From: Sinonovacula constricta
Lineage: Eukaryota; Mollusca; Bivalvia; Cardiida; Solecurtidae
Direction of reading: 5' to 3'
Assembly (NCBI GenBank): GCA_007844125.1
Contig: CM017561.1
Span: 20,455,723-20,519,722, forward strand
Length of the DNA: 64,000 bases
The translations under genes and the position numbers were made by a program. How positions within the stretch are numbered: the first letter of the stretch is position 1; each line of letters begins with the position of its first letter. Below are positions 12,376 through 24,239 of the stretch, in pieces. The notes beneath the pieces were generated by a model. That model made no database searches and was not told the DNA's origin. It saw only the letters and a list, made by a program, of their open reading frames with translations.

Positions 12376-13790
12376 AAGTAATTTTTCCAGTTTGTATAGG
12401 TAAATAATTGTCAAAAGGCAAACATGGTAAATGTAGATGTGACAAAAACACAGGGACGAGACATAACACACAAAAAGAAAAAAAACATCAGTTACGGTCT
12501 TGGAACGGTCAGTCGGCAAACGGGCCGACTGGGGTGCTTAAACCTGGTTTGTGAAGCGCTCCAACCTCGCACTTCCTAAAGGTTTTTCTTTCAAATAAAC
12601 AGTGTAAATGAAAATATCCCATCAAAGTGAAACAACTTACAGGAAACACCGGCAGCGGGAGTAAAAACAGATACAACGAAAGTATGTACACACACAACAA
12701 CAACTAGTAATAAAATTAACTAACAACATATGAACAGTATGTACAGTAGATAAAAGCCTCCTTAACCTAAAAATTCCAAATGAGAGATTAGTTTATAATA
12801 AAATAAAACAGTACAAGCGCTGATATTTAATAAGAACAATATGACGTCATACAGTGCCATGGCGTCATATGCCAAAAGTGTCAATAGTGAAATGTAAAAA
12901 ATACGAAAGAAATCATCGAATTTTAGAAAACAACCCAAATCTACAAAATAAAATTTAGTAATATTAAGAGTTAATACGTTAACAAAACACATAGCCTATC
13001 ATAAAAGCAGTGGGCATATTATATATAATAAAGGTACCAAAAATCCCGATGTTATACCTACTGTGCAATTTCTTAGGGTATGGAGACCGCTCAAGTTGAT
13101 CCACCTATATTGGGCACGACTGGAGAGATGAAGAGACAGAAAACCCACCAGTGACTGCCCAATAATGGCATTAAGTCACTGTTTTCATAGAGTCTCAACG
13201 ACCTGTCCGGTCATGTGTAATTTAAAAGCAATGCAAGTTCTTGACTGTAAAATGGTCAGTTGCAAACAATGCAGTACAACAAAGGATTCCCGGGTTGTAA
13301 CCGTCTGCAATACATTGTCTGATAAGTTTTGTATAGTGGTCAGAAAAGTTATTGAGACCCCTGATCTTCTTCAAATTGTATAACACATTTTCATAAAATG
13401 AAGGATGTTTATGCCTTTCTGCATAAGTGTTTTACATACTGGTATTATACTTAGATGCAATAAAACCATTGCGGTGAAAGAATTTTGAAAACGCCTTTCC
13501 TAATTTATGAAACCGAAAGCCTTGCTGTATCAGTTAAAAAGAAATAAACCGGTTTCTAGCATTGAAATCTTCTAAACTAGTACAAACTCGTGCAAACCTT
13601 GTAAGTTGTGATATGTAAATACCATAGGAGGTAGCACGAGTTGAATCACCATCAAGGTATGGATAATTCACAATACAAAAATTGAAATCACCTCTCTGGT
13701 CATAGATTATAGTAGAGACGTTGACATCGGAAAAAGCGATCTCAATATCTAGAAATGCTGCCTTTAAATGTCAGTTATGGGACACTCATT
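12376..13790 (-). mobile_element. Unclassified interspersed repeat family D, copy 1, inserted in a SINE
   Basis: The core at about 12,500-12,590 holds an inverted repeat, CAGTCGG / CCGACTG (12,510-12,516 and 12,525-12,531), then AGCGCT within GAAGCGCTCC. Similar cores are at 14,166, 25,390, 32,345 (opposite strand), 45,265 and 49,835, with fragments at 48,138 and 51,425. The body from 12,600 to 13,788 matches 25,480-27,145 collinearly and 24,975-25,200 partly. Its right end is GCCTTTAAATGTCAG (25-27 kb copy: GCATTTAAATGTCAG). No open frame is conserved, so it may be a non-autonomous transposon. Class unknown. Confidence 0.65.
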
Positions 13791-13910
13791 GAAAGTATCC
13801 TGATACTGGGCTGCCCAGTTGTGGATCTGCCATGATATTTGTTTGACAATGTCCGGGTTTGAACCTGGTGATGTTATGAGTATATATTTATTAAAACGTA
13901 TATGCTTGCG
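13790..13910 (-). mobile_element. SINE family S, body and head part (split copy)
   Basis: ATCCTGATACTGGGCTGCCCAGTTGTGG matches ATCCTGACACCGGGCCAACCAGTCGTGG in the 57.5-kb copy. GGGTTTGAACC near 13,856 is the minus-strand form of the B box. This continues the fragment at 12,275-12,375. Confidence 0.65.
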
Positions 13911-13939
13911 GGTATGAACTCTTGAGGACCATAATAGGC

Positions 13940-14360
13940 CACCACAAAAGTCTTGACTTATCCTTTATGGAAGGTGGACACACCAAATTTCACCAAGAAT
14001 GACATCTTAGTTTGTTCAATAGATAAATAAGAAAATGCCCCATCAAACTTTCCACAGATATTTAAGTCTAATCTACGGCTAGAAAAAGGCAAACAGGATA
14101 AATGTAAATGTGACAAAAACACAGAGACGAAACATAACACACAAACAGAAAAATACAGCAGTTACCGCCTTGGAACAGTCAGTCGGCAAAAGGACCGACT
14201 GGCGTGCTTAAACCAGGTTTGTGGAGCGCTCCAATCTCGCACTTTCTGAAAGTTTTTTTTTCTTTCAAACAAACTGTGTAAATAGAGTATCACGTCAAAA
14301 TGAGACAACTAACAGTAAGCACCCGCATCGGAAGTTAAAACAGATGCAAAGCAATTAAAG
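13940..14360 (-). mobile_element. Family D, copy 2 (partial)
   Basis: The core has CAGTCGG and CCGACTG about 8 bases apart near 14,179-14,201, followed by the palindrome GGAGCGCTCC near 14,223. Both flanks match D1: ACAAAAACACAGAGACGAAA on one side, and AATGAGACAACTAACAGTAAG on the other, which is the complement of D4's CTTACTGTTAGTTGTCTCA. Confidence 0.75.
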
Positions 14361-14439
14361 TGGAGACAATGTTCTACTGAGACAATGGACCAAGTTCCCT
14401 ATTGAAAATAGAGATCATCCCGAAATGGGCGTATTATTC

Positions 14440-14760
14440 CCCAGCTTGTACAAGATGCCAATAAACAGGTTTTGTTTTCTTATTGTGCCGCAATCTGTCA
14501 CACATATACCGGAAAATATCATATCACCATATCCGACTCGGTGGAATGGAGGATGGGAAGCTATTTAGTTGTTGTCCGTGTTATAGGGAAAGGGAAACAT
14601 AACCTATATGTTTCTTGTTCTCCGCTGTTTTCTCTCAGTATAACTGTTCTCTCAGTTTGTGTCTCAAAAAAGAAAGATGATAAAATGGCAGCAGTTTCTT
14701 AACAGAAACAGTTAAAATTCGTTGTAATTATAACATTTGTCATCTCTAACTATGTATTAA
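14440..14760. other. Sequence conserved with X2 37,100-37,790; possible decayed exon
   Basis: TTGTACAAGATGCC and TTGTTTCTTGTTC-like stretches align with X2. On the minus strand about 36 codons align in one frame with few indels. Here that frame meets a stop after a one-base shift, while X2 stays open longer and has TTGCAG ahead of it. It could be a decayed exon or conserved non-coding DNA. A plus-strand frame at 14,472-14,702 is open here but not similar enough in X2 to call a gene. Confidence 0.35.
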
Positions 14761-14999
14761 AATTAACATAAATGTATTCAAATTTGCATTGTGTGTACAA
14801 ACAATGCTGTTTTATTACTAAATATTTAAAATACCTGTATATCATAACGCATTGCACATGTGGAAATTATCTTTCTAGCTTTTCAAGATAACGTTTTCAA
14901 TAAGTTCTAAAATAAAAGTAACCAAAATAGTTCATGCAATAAAATACAGCTTATTAACATACTAATTGTGAAAACCCGTTGTAATATCTGTCTTTACTT

Positions 15000-15350
15000 C
15001 GGAAAAAAAGAAAATAGCAAAATAATAGATCTACGAATCTATGATAAAAGTTGTTTCTTTAAACATAGCGGAACATTTTGCTCTGACCTTTTCAAATAGG
15101 CTTACCTTCTCGGTGCACTGCGCTAAAGTATATTTTGCTGCTCTATTTTAACATCTTTGTCTTCAGTGTTATATATCCCAGTCGATTCGGTTTTGGCGAA
15201 AAGGTATAAATACCTGAGCACAATTTCGCGGCGACATATGTCGTTTAAATAGTACTTCAAATTATGATGACTAATTTTATCTTGATAACGTTCAGGGGTA
15301 ATGTTATTACAAAGAAATAAATTGTTAATTGGATAATAAATCATATTTAA
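15000..15350 (-). other. Conserved block with splice-donor-like site and TATA-like upstream
   Basis: On the minus strand GAGAAG precedes GTAAGC at about 15,101-15,113; X2 has GAAAAG then GTAAGC at about 39,061-39,073. Upstream on the same strand is GTATTTATACC (about 15,204-15,214). ATAGATCTACGAATCTATG-like and TTGATAACG-like strings are also kept. Only very short ATG frames lie upstream of the donor, so if it is an exon it is a non-coding first exon. Confidence 0.35.
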
Positions 15351-15605
15351 TGTTCTGAATTAAAATGTCAACTTACGAATTAAAGTTTAATGGACAATAA
15401 AATACAACAATGGCTAGAGTTGTTAAGGAAAGTCGTTAGCAGCTGCCGTTAGGTCAATAGGTATCTTTAAAACTTCCTTAAGCTTTTATATAAAAAAAAA
15501 ATCGAACATGGTATTATCAGATGTTGTTGAAGTTTTTGAAATAGAATGAAAAAGGTATGTTTTTTCGACAATCGCATCAGTATTACAATTACATTTTTAT
15601 AAAAA

Positions 15606-15880
15606 CCGGACGCAAAGGCTCCAGTGGTGGAGCGTCGGATTGCGGATCGGGAGGTCGCGGGTTCAAATCCCGGCCGTGTCAAACCAAAGACTTTAAATTT
15701 TGGTAGTAGTGGCCCACCTCCTAACGCTCGGGGTTAAGGGGGGGGGGGTAGCATTACGCCTGATTAGTCGGTTTCAGTGTAATGAACCGGCCGGGTTAAG
15801 TTCCTGGGCACCTCATTAGTGTCCCTTTGTCAAAGTATCGGCAAAAATGCCGGCAAATCCCAAATCCCACATTATTATTA
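15606..15880 (+). mobile_element. tRNA-derived SINE (SINE c)
   Basis: The A box is GGCTCCAGTGGTGGAGCG near 15,618 and the B box GGTTCAAATCCCGG near 15,660. The body has a run of 11 G at about 15,738-15,748 and a GTATCGGCAAAAATGCCGG hairpin-like stretch near 15,834. X2 lacks it at the equivalent place (about 39,540), so it inserted after the X duplication. It differs from SINEs a, b and family S. Confidence 0.85.
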
Positions 15881-16156
15881 ACAGGATGACAATTAGTTGT
15901 ACTATTATAACCTATTCGCAGCGCTATAAGCAAGACCGCAAATCAGTTTTTTTCACTTAAAATCCTATTAAAACTTGTATTAATGTAACCTACACGATGT
16001 AATGTAACCGATTCCATCGGCGAGAATAACAATAATAGGGGTTATTTTGTGTTTTTTCTTCTTTAAAGGCCACCTATGTTTCAAAGCAAGGACATCTAAA
16101 TTCATTGACAGATTCGCAGTGCATGTGCAGTGCAGTCATCCGCTATAATCATTACG

Positions 16157-16182
16157 CCCCACCCCCATCCACACCCACCCCC
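16157..16182 (-). other. Putative G-quadruplex motif
   Basis: Four C runs (4, 5, 3 and 5 bases) with loops of 1, 7 and 1 give a standard G3+N1-7 motif on the minus strand. The related place in U6 (about 43,486-43,499) has two G runs on the plus strand. Confidence 0.6.
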
Positions 16183-17068
16183 AAGTTTACAAGATCATAA
16201 AAACTGCAAATGATATCAGCAATTCATCACGTATTTTACGCTTACGCGGATTCAATAAATACAAGTGACCGAAGTTTTAGGAAAGGTTCAAGAAAGTAAT
16301 TTATACGAAGCGCCTTTTCCTTAAAAGTTGAGTGAGGCTTTCTTGCTTATGAAGGATTTTACGATGTCAGGATAATTTATATAATTTTGATAGTTTGCAA
16401 GACTAGGAGCAAGGCGTCGTGAGTGTTAACGATTAGGAAGTTCCAGAATGGTGAAGATAATTGAAACACTTTATCAGGCTCAGACATCTTAAGTAGCGTC
16501 TAATTCCCAATGTCGCGAGGAGACTGTCAATTGTTGTATTTATTACGGGTAGGGCGCGTCTAACGCACAATATCTCAGTACAATTATCGTTTAATTCCAA
16601 TTATAAGACAGCTGCACGGGTTAAGAGAGTAACGATTGATAGGGAGATAATATACAAGAACACTGCAAGGTTGCGCATAATTCATCAGATGTTTGCTGAA
16701 ACCCCATACGGAAAATTGGTATGTGTCACATGTAAGAATAAAACAATTAAAACACGTGTGTGTTATCATACATGGAGGCTTGCAATCAATTAGCTAAACA
16801 ATGAGTATCAGGAGTTCAGAGACAATTTATATTTAATAAACTAATCCTATTTTTCTTAACTTATCCACTGTTACACACCGGAGAGAAAATGTAAGCTATA
16901 CATTCTGCACTATCCCCCACTGCGCACGTTCTTTGGCACACTGATGCACACTTTTGTTCATCGTCCATACACGTTTTAAGAAATACCAATCATTTATAAA
17001 GAAGCTGCAATTCGATTATTGTTTGTAACACAAATATAACCTGTAATAGCTTTATATATATAACTTGC

Positions 17069-17155
17069 TTTCTCTGTCTCTCTCTCTGTCTCTCTCTCTT
17101 TTCCCTCTCTTTCTCTCATGTATGTGTGTTGTGTGTGTGTGTGTGTGTGTGTGTG
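17069..17155. repeat. Compound (CT)n / (GT)n microsatellite
   Basis: A pyrimidine tract of CT and TCTG units at 17,069-17,118 is followed by about 17 GT units. Minus-strand peptides rich in RE and TH come from the repeat only. Confidence 0.95.
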
Positions 17156-17959
17156 AAATGTACTAGTGAAATAACTAAACACCAATTTAATCAGTAAGAA
17201 GTTTGCCACAATTAAAAAAAGAAAACCTTAGAAACGTTTACGAGAAGTAACTATAAGTTACGTTTTTAAGGACCTTATAAACTATCTATCCAATATTTTG
17301 CCCAATCTCTATAATTGTCCTTTTAGGCCATTCACAGCCATAGTACAATTGCCGTAAAGCTTTTTGTTGTAAGCCCACTTGAAATCTGGACGGGACTTAA
17401 CAATAATACTAAAATGTAGCCAAATGAAACATTGTCATAGATCCTTACAATCATAAGTTAAAACATTAAAATATAAAATATGATCTAGACATTAACAAAA
17501 AAACTACTGCGTATCCGATTTTTATTTGAAATCAATATTCGGTTCCCGTTCTGTCAAACAGCAAGCAGATTCACATACTTGTGTGCCAAATGCAATATAT
17601 ATGATAGTGTTTATGCTCTTGTATTAAATTTAAAATGTACATCTGCACATTACCTGATTATTTCTCACACAACGTTTGTTGATTATTGAATATTGTATTC
17701 AAACTCTATTCAGCACAATATGCTCCCCTGGAAGATATTCAACATTGGCAGATTCATTTTATTTAATAATATGGTTATAGACATTCAATTTCAATGCGCT
17801 ACACGAAACTTGCATTCAGCATTAAACGTAAATTACTGCGCGAAAGTGTAACTCTCTGTACTATACACTTAATGGCAACAAATGTCATCACACGCAACGA
17901 ATTAGTGAGCAATGACATTCCCAAAACATCGTTCAGTTTAGCGGATTAAGTCAACGCAC

Positions 17960-20900
17960 TCTTAAGTTGACTGCATAAAATGTAGTGTCATTGTGATCGT
18001 GATCAAGAAAATGTAACCTACATGTATGTAAAACAAAACGATTAAAGCAAATTAATTACATATTACATTCTCGAAATGCATAGAATATATTAAGTATCTC
18101 TCTTATTGATGTTTTTTTTATTAATGTTTATATAAGAACTTAAAAAATAATTTGCTTTTCCCATCATTAGCATCAAGCACTCTCGCCTATCAGAGTCAAT
18201 AAAATACAATATATATGCATGCCAGTTAAACATTTGAAAATTATTACTACAAATTTATTATGGAAAATATGTCCTTTGACACGTGCTGATCATTGGCAGC
18301 TTTTACGTTTGTTTTTTTTTTACATAGAGGATGGCTCAACAGCATAGATGCAAAGGAGAATGAAGACAACTTTTTATTGTACTTGTAAAAAAGAATGTTG
18401 ACCAAGTTATCCATATAAAACTACTAGACTAAACTCAGAGTTATGTTCCATTTATCGACTCAAGTTTTAAAGCTTGCTACGTAAGTCGTACTCATCAATT
18501 AATAATCATATAAGTTCGTTTCCCTGTTTAAACTTTTATACATGTTTAAGCTAACAGGTTGCAAAAACTAAAATAAGTTTTAACAATTAAATGTCAAATA
18601 ACAACATATTTCAATATATGGTTTTATTGTATTTAGAAAACTTTAATAAGACCATGTATAGACAAGATATACGATAGTAATAGAAATTCATAGGAACATC
18701 CGACTTTTTATTCAAACTACTCCTACAAGCCATTAACCGTATTAGCTATGTATACACATACTATCAAATAAACGTTGTTAAACATTTGAAAGATGTCTGG
18801 AGTCAACATTAAGTACAATACTTATATACGCATGTAAACACAATGCGGTCTTCTATATTAATACAAAGCTGTGAATGATAGAATTGTACCTTGATGACCT
18901 TTACAACTCCAACAACATAACTTATTAACAATATTTGTTTCAATGCATGTTCGTATAGCATGCAATCCAAATTAAACCATAACTACCTGGCATCATGAAT
19001 GAGCTCACAGGTTTAATTAAGGCAGACAACACATACATTCGTATAAAGCTTATTGTGTTACCTTTCCTTTCCTTCAATAACTTGTTACTTTATGCCGGAA
19101 TCACTACTAGAAGGTCGCTATCACAGTAACAAAAATTTTAATACGCTGTTAACATTGGTTGCAAAGATTAGCACACCGTTTGTGTAAAGAACATTTGTTC
19201 AGTGTCTTTAAATCTAGAAACCTACTTCTTGCAAACCTCTTAAACGCCGTATGCCCTCTAGAAGATGGATAACTTTATGTCATATTAACGTTAATGAAAG
19301 GGTGACCGGCAAATGGAACTAGTTACAACACCAGCACATCCGATCGTTTCTGAATCCCGCATGGTAAATCAAACAACACCGAAACATTTTGGTAAATGCC
19401 GGAAAACTTTATCACACACAATGCGATTATAATAGAATGGTGCGAACAAAGGCTGTTCTCTGCATGGTACATTGAACCAGACATAATTACGAAAATCTTT
19501 ATATTTTATCAATCTGGTCATCTGATGAATAGAGGAGTCTCAGACAAAAAATATGCATTAAATCACAGGTATAACGAATTAGATGAAAGTACACAGACAA
19601 ATCGGAGCAAGCTGGAATTGCTTTAACTATTATAAGTGTACAGGATCTATATTTTAAGCTAAACGTTGTTAAAACGTAGATCGCGAGGGTGAGGGGAAAA
19701 AAGGGACTGTCCCTGCCAAGTGATATCAAACAGTGCAGTCCCTGCGTAGTATAATACGTCGAATTACGGGCCTGTTGATCGATCACTTTCACGTGTCGAC
19801 TGAAGCGGCGGCTTTTAAACATTTTTTAAAGAAATACCGAATTTAAAATTTCAATGTTTTATTTAAAAATGGATTCCTTTATGAACAAATGAATCCAATT
19901 CCCTGGAATGTTTCAGTTCAGAGATTTACATAACATAGGTGTTTTCACAAAAATATTAAACAGGGCACATCTAGCGGCTATTTGTTTATGTCCTTTGCAA
20001 GTTTAATTAAAGTTATATTAGAAACCCTTTTTGTATTTGATCTTGCACACTAATGGTTAACTTTCTTTAGTAACAAATCTACTTTTTTTGAAATCTCTAG
20101 CTGCATTTGACTATGAAGAGGAGAGAAATACACCCCCACATTCGGCGATATAATATAACTTCCGCTATTCAAAACTAACCAAACTTGAAAATATATAATT
20201 TATAATATCATAAGGATAAATAGTCCAAAAACATTTATCATAATTGATACATTAACAAAGAGATACAATTTCATCGCCTCACCCGGAATCTGTCTGGATG
20301 AAATGCATATATCATCAATAAAATCCAAAATTACAGTGTACAACACAGAACCCTAAATTATTTGTTATAAATATAAAAATCAAAAGAAGGCTTCTTCTCA
20401 ATTACAGCTTAATATAGCTTACCGTAAAGATAAATGATTTCTTTGAGATTTGTGTAACTGCTTGCAATTCTAGTATCTTTCATTTTGGTCATTATAATTA
20501 CTGGGGATTACAGTAGCATTGAAGATACATTTACCCAAAACATCTCCTGTGACAGAAATTTGACTATGACACAAAATATATCCTTTCATATGAAATTGAC
20601 ATTGATATTTGATGAAGAAAATAGCGGACGCATTTAATCTCTTGGACGTTGGTTTAAATAGAAAAAACACGAATAACGTAGCACTTATTTGATGGAATCA
20701 AGCTAATTATTAAAATAATACACAGTCACCTTAAATAATCTAAGAACGCCAATCATCAATTAGACATACGAAAAGCAGCATTTTAGGTAAACGCATATAA
20801 ATGTACGTGTACCTGCGTAGAAAACCTTTGTGTTGCTTCAGTTAACGTTGTAAACAATGTGAACAACTGTACGAAAAGTAATGTCTTAAAAGTGTGAGGT

Positions 20901-22860
20901 CAATAAAACTTTGTTATTTTATTAAGAAAAAAAATACATTCTTTAAACTACCATTTGTTTTAAAGTTCCTTATGATTTCTATACTTTCTAAACCTTTTTA
21001 AATGTTAACGCGAATTGAGAAACCTTTGCTTTTGAGCAACGTCGATACAGTGGCTACATTGACAGTATTCTTTACCATGCATTCTTAGGAAAAATCACGG
21101 TTTGGACTTTTTGACTTTTTTGAAGCTTTATGTTTCCTATTTGATAGCCTTTACATAACAAGCAGTGACAATTTATTTAGCCGATTGGTATTCCTGTAAA
21201 AATCTGATATGCATACCGTGATGGAAAACTTTGTTAACCCACTTTTTTACACTGTTTTACAATTACAATGTGAATTAGTAGTTTTACCAATGAGACGTCA
21301 CTTGCTATGAGTCAGCAATAAACAAATGGACTAAAACGAATTTAATTGGAATGTTCTTATTTTAAATGTCACTTTACTTCCGCTCCCTTATTGGTATGTT
21401 ATTTTCGTTTATTTTAGTTTAATATGAGCATTCCTTTCAGGTTCTTTTCGATAATAAAGTTAGTTGTCAACATCATTCTACTGATTTAGGATTTATATAA
21501 CCAACATATTCTTAGGTTTCTAGCAATTTTTCGTTGGGAAATCACGATTTGAAGACTGAACAAAGATGTTCGTGTTGTCTTCGTTTGTGAAAATGACTAT
21601 ATCTCTAAAGAATCGCGTAAACAACACAGAATAGGAAAAAATAGAATAAACGAAGAATAACGCCGCGACCTATTTCTTTTAATTGGTTTGTTAAAACGGG
21701 ATTCTCACTCAGGCATAATGCCTTTCATTAATATCAAGATAAATGCCAATAAATGTAATGATTCATTCTAAATCTAAGTTTATGGACTTACATAAGATAT
21801 CTACTTGAGATCGTCATATACATATTCAAAGGTCCAGTGATTCATCACAGCAAAATAAATTAATTAATATTACAGTTTATTACAAATAGATAAAAACGAT
21901 GTGCATGATTCGTATTCATAAAGTCACCATTCTACATGTTCACCCATTTTCCAGAGCTCGTGTATTTAAGGGAGACAATGTCGTCAGAAAAATTCGTGTT
22001 TTGTACATTTGTACATTTTGTACTATGTTCGTCTATAAGTACACAGTATCAAAGTAAACAATGTGATTGATGCACGTGTGTTTTTCTCTCTCAATTCTGT
22101 TTGGTTCAACTTAGAAAGTAACGTCTGCAATAGTTAGTGGACAATTTTGCATTGTCATTTTTCAATACTATAACATTTCAAACAATAGCTGTAAACTATA
22201 ATATCTATGCTTACAAGTTAGTAACATGGAAACAAAACTCTTCTCTTTTCTAAATCAAAGGCACAAATTTGGACACAGCAATGCAAAGAAATGCTTCAAA
22301 CTATTTTAGGTAGAATTTGCGACAATTGCCTTTTTTACCTAACATTTAAATAGCAATACACCACCCTTGAGACTTGATCTCTCGCCTACATGAACAAATG
22401 TACAAGGATCAACCTCATGTACTACCATTGCATGTTTCGAAATTTGTACAATAATTTTCAAGTTATGAAATTGAACTATGCATTTAGGAAATGTTCTTTC
22501 TGCTGAAACAAACATTGTATTATTTCGTTTTGAAATGCATGTTATAAAGTCCGGACGTGATAGCAAAATCATTACAGCGTGCAGGTACGATGTACCTTTA
22601 CTCCCGTACCGTGAGACGCCTAAAAACGCTAAACTGATTGGTCTTTAGGCCCCGTGCTAACGCGTCAACGTATGACGATAATTCCACTACTAGTGAGCCA
22701 AGTAACAGAGCAATATAGGACATGATGTTGTACGGTGCAATGTTTTATCAGTATGTAATACACTGTGAGCCGGATATCTGCTTCAAGTGGCTATTAATTG
22801 AGACAATATGCCGAATAAAAGTCTGATTTTAAAAATAAATATTTTTGTTCCATATGCATA
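17960..22860. other. Long non-coding stretch, nothing recognised
   Basis: About 4.9 kb without a supported feature. Opposing open stretches overlap at 19,396-19,626 (+) and 19,499-19,822 (-); neither has a recognisable motif. 19,700-19,760 contains GGGACTG and CAGTCCC arms around 26 bases. No tRNA-like boxes or matched terminal repeats were found. Confidence 0.5.
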
Positions 22861-24030
22861 GTATTAAATTACCTGAATTCGAACCCAACACATCCTATTA
22901 TTTCAGTAATATGGTTTCAGTGAAACCAGTATTTGCTTGTTTAAACAAGTTGGAAAATCGAAATGAAGTTTCCCATTAAATATAAAAACGACAAGAGCAG
23001 GCTGATTTTGAAGGATTATGTTCTTATTTTTTAAAGAAGCACATACTTATTAGACATCAGAATATTGCTACACCGAACAATTCCATAGCAATTCATGTAT
23101 ATAAAGTTGACATGTAAAACTTGATTACTGTATCAAATATCTGAGGATATCTTCAGTAGGTCAGTATTTAACTTTTAAGCCGGAAATAAAAGCATATCAT
23201 AAACAAGACTAAAGTGAGTTTAAAGTGATGCTATAGCATATTACATTCTATGATAAAATAAAACGACATAGCATTTACAATATCAATTCATTTATATTAT
23301 TGTTTAGAATTACCATACTTTTCAGAATAAAAATAATATTTCCGCTAAGCTATTTATAAATCGTTTCATCTAGCTACAACGCACAGAGGGTAGTATGGAA
23401 GCTGTCTGTAAAAACATCAGCTGAAAGGCATTGCCCTGTAGATAAATGAGGTGACGCTGATAGTGACGTCAACGGCCGAGGAAATAATATTTTAATTAGA
23501 AACATGAATGTCGTACGGTTTCTTGTCATTTAAGCCTTTTCTCAGTGTTCCTTTAACGTCAGTAGCCACATCATGTACATGGCAGCGACAGAAATTATAG
23601 AAAAAAATCAAGCCCGTGCTTGATTTGCCATATAAAAACCAATCGACATAACTATGTACACTAGACGGAAGAGAATGTTTAAGTCTTTAAGTAAGTAACA
23701 TGCAAATATATTTTACTTTAATTACAGTTCTGAAGATGTTGTAACGGTTGTGATAACACTTAACACAAACCAGAAACACCATTTCGGTATTTTTTTAGTA
23801 AAATCATTTTGAATATCAAATCAATTTTTGACGAATTAATTCCGTGTAAAAGCGTCAAAAGACTGAAGAGTGATACAAGAACGAAAATATGCTTTCCAGA
23901 TAGAGAGTACACATATAAAAGCATATAACACCAATGAAAGTTGATGCCAGTATTTAATCCAAGTTCGATGCACACCCAATGAATCGTTCACCGCGAATAT
24001 AAAAATAAATGATCATTTATTACAAATTTT
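22860..24030 (+). repeat. Inverted duplication, left arm
   Basis: The reverse complement of 52,130-53,295 aligns across this segment. Shared strings include ATGGAAGCTGTCTGT (23,396), GGCCGAGGAAA (about 23,474; partner GCCGAGGAAAC) and AATGATCATTTAT (partner AATGATCGTTTAT). A CCATAGCAAT stretch is also shared. Similarity is about two in three bases by eye. No frame is conserved. Confidence 0.8.
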
Positions 24031-24047
24031 GACACTTGAAAAATAAT

Positions 24048-24063
24048 GTATATATATATATAT

Positions 24064-24095
<32 letters not shown>

Positions 24096-24131
24096 TGTAT
24101 GTATGTATGTATGTATGTATGTATGTATGTA

Positions 24132-24169
<38 letters not shown>

Positions 24170-24235
24170 TGTGTGCGTGTGTGCGTGCGTTTGTGCGTGC
24201 GTGCGTGTGCGTATATATGTGTGCGTGTGTGTAGT
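24048..24235. repeat. (TATG)n / (GT)n microsatellite
   Basis: A short TA run is followed by about 17 TATG units (24,067-24,137), then GT and GCGT units to 24,235. All five open frames over it, on both strands, are repeat artefacts. Confidence 0.97.
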
Positions 24236-24239
24236 AGCA

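Larger units (their letters stand above)
6130..15990 (+). repeat. Block X, copy 1 (about 10-kb paralogous segment)
   Basis: This segment is collinear with 29,650-39,610 (X2). Matching anchors are 6,180-6,310 with 29,690-29,890; 7,790-7,960 with 29,900-30,060; 8,215-8,660 with 30,303-30,730; 8,985-9,350 with 30,970-31,370; 10,830-11,120 with 31,860-32,160; and 11,700-11,990 with 34,700-34,970. They continue with 13,790-13,910 and 36,570-36,740; 14,440-14,760 and 37,100-37,790; 15,000-15,350 and 38,930-39,280; 15,460-15,590 and 39,400-39,540. Order and orientation are conserved, but copies differ by insertions. No gene is evident. An inverted piece also lies at 48,425-49,020. Confidence 0.85.
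15990..17960 (+). repeat. Module U, copy 4
   Basis: It begins with CGATTCCATCGGCGAGAATA near 16,010, like the end of the tandem array in U6 (43,290), then GTGTTTTTTCTTCTTTAAAG. The core at 16,330-16,600 includes GGCTCAGACATCTTAAGTAG (16,478-16,497), identical to U2. The tail matches U2 to about 4,910. A one-base insertion in the core breaks the minus-strand frame that is open in U2, so protein coding is unlikely. Confidence 0.8.

Noticed and set aside
12500..12600. Hammerhead-type ribozyme in the family-D core
   Set aside because: The CTGATGA and GAAA core strings are absent; only simple stems are visible.
19396..19822. Overlapping open stretches on both strands
   Set aside because: Opposite-strand overlap in a slightly GC-richer patch; no motif on either strand.
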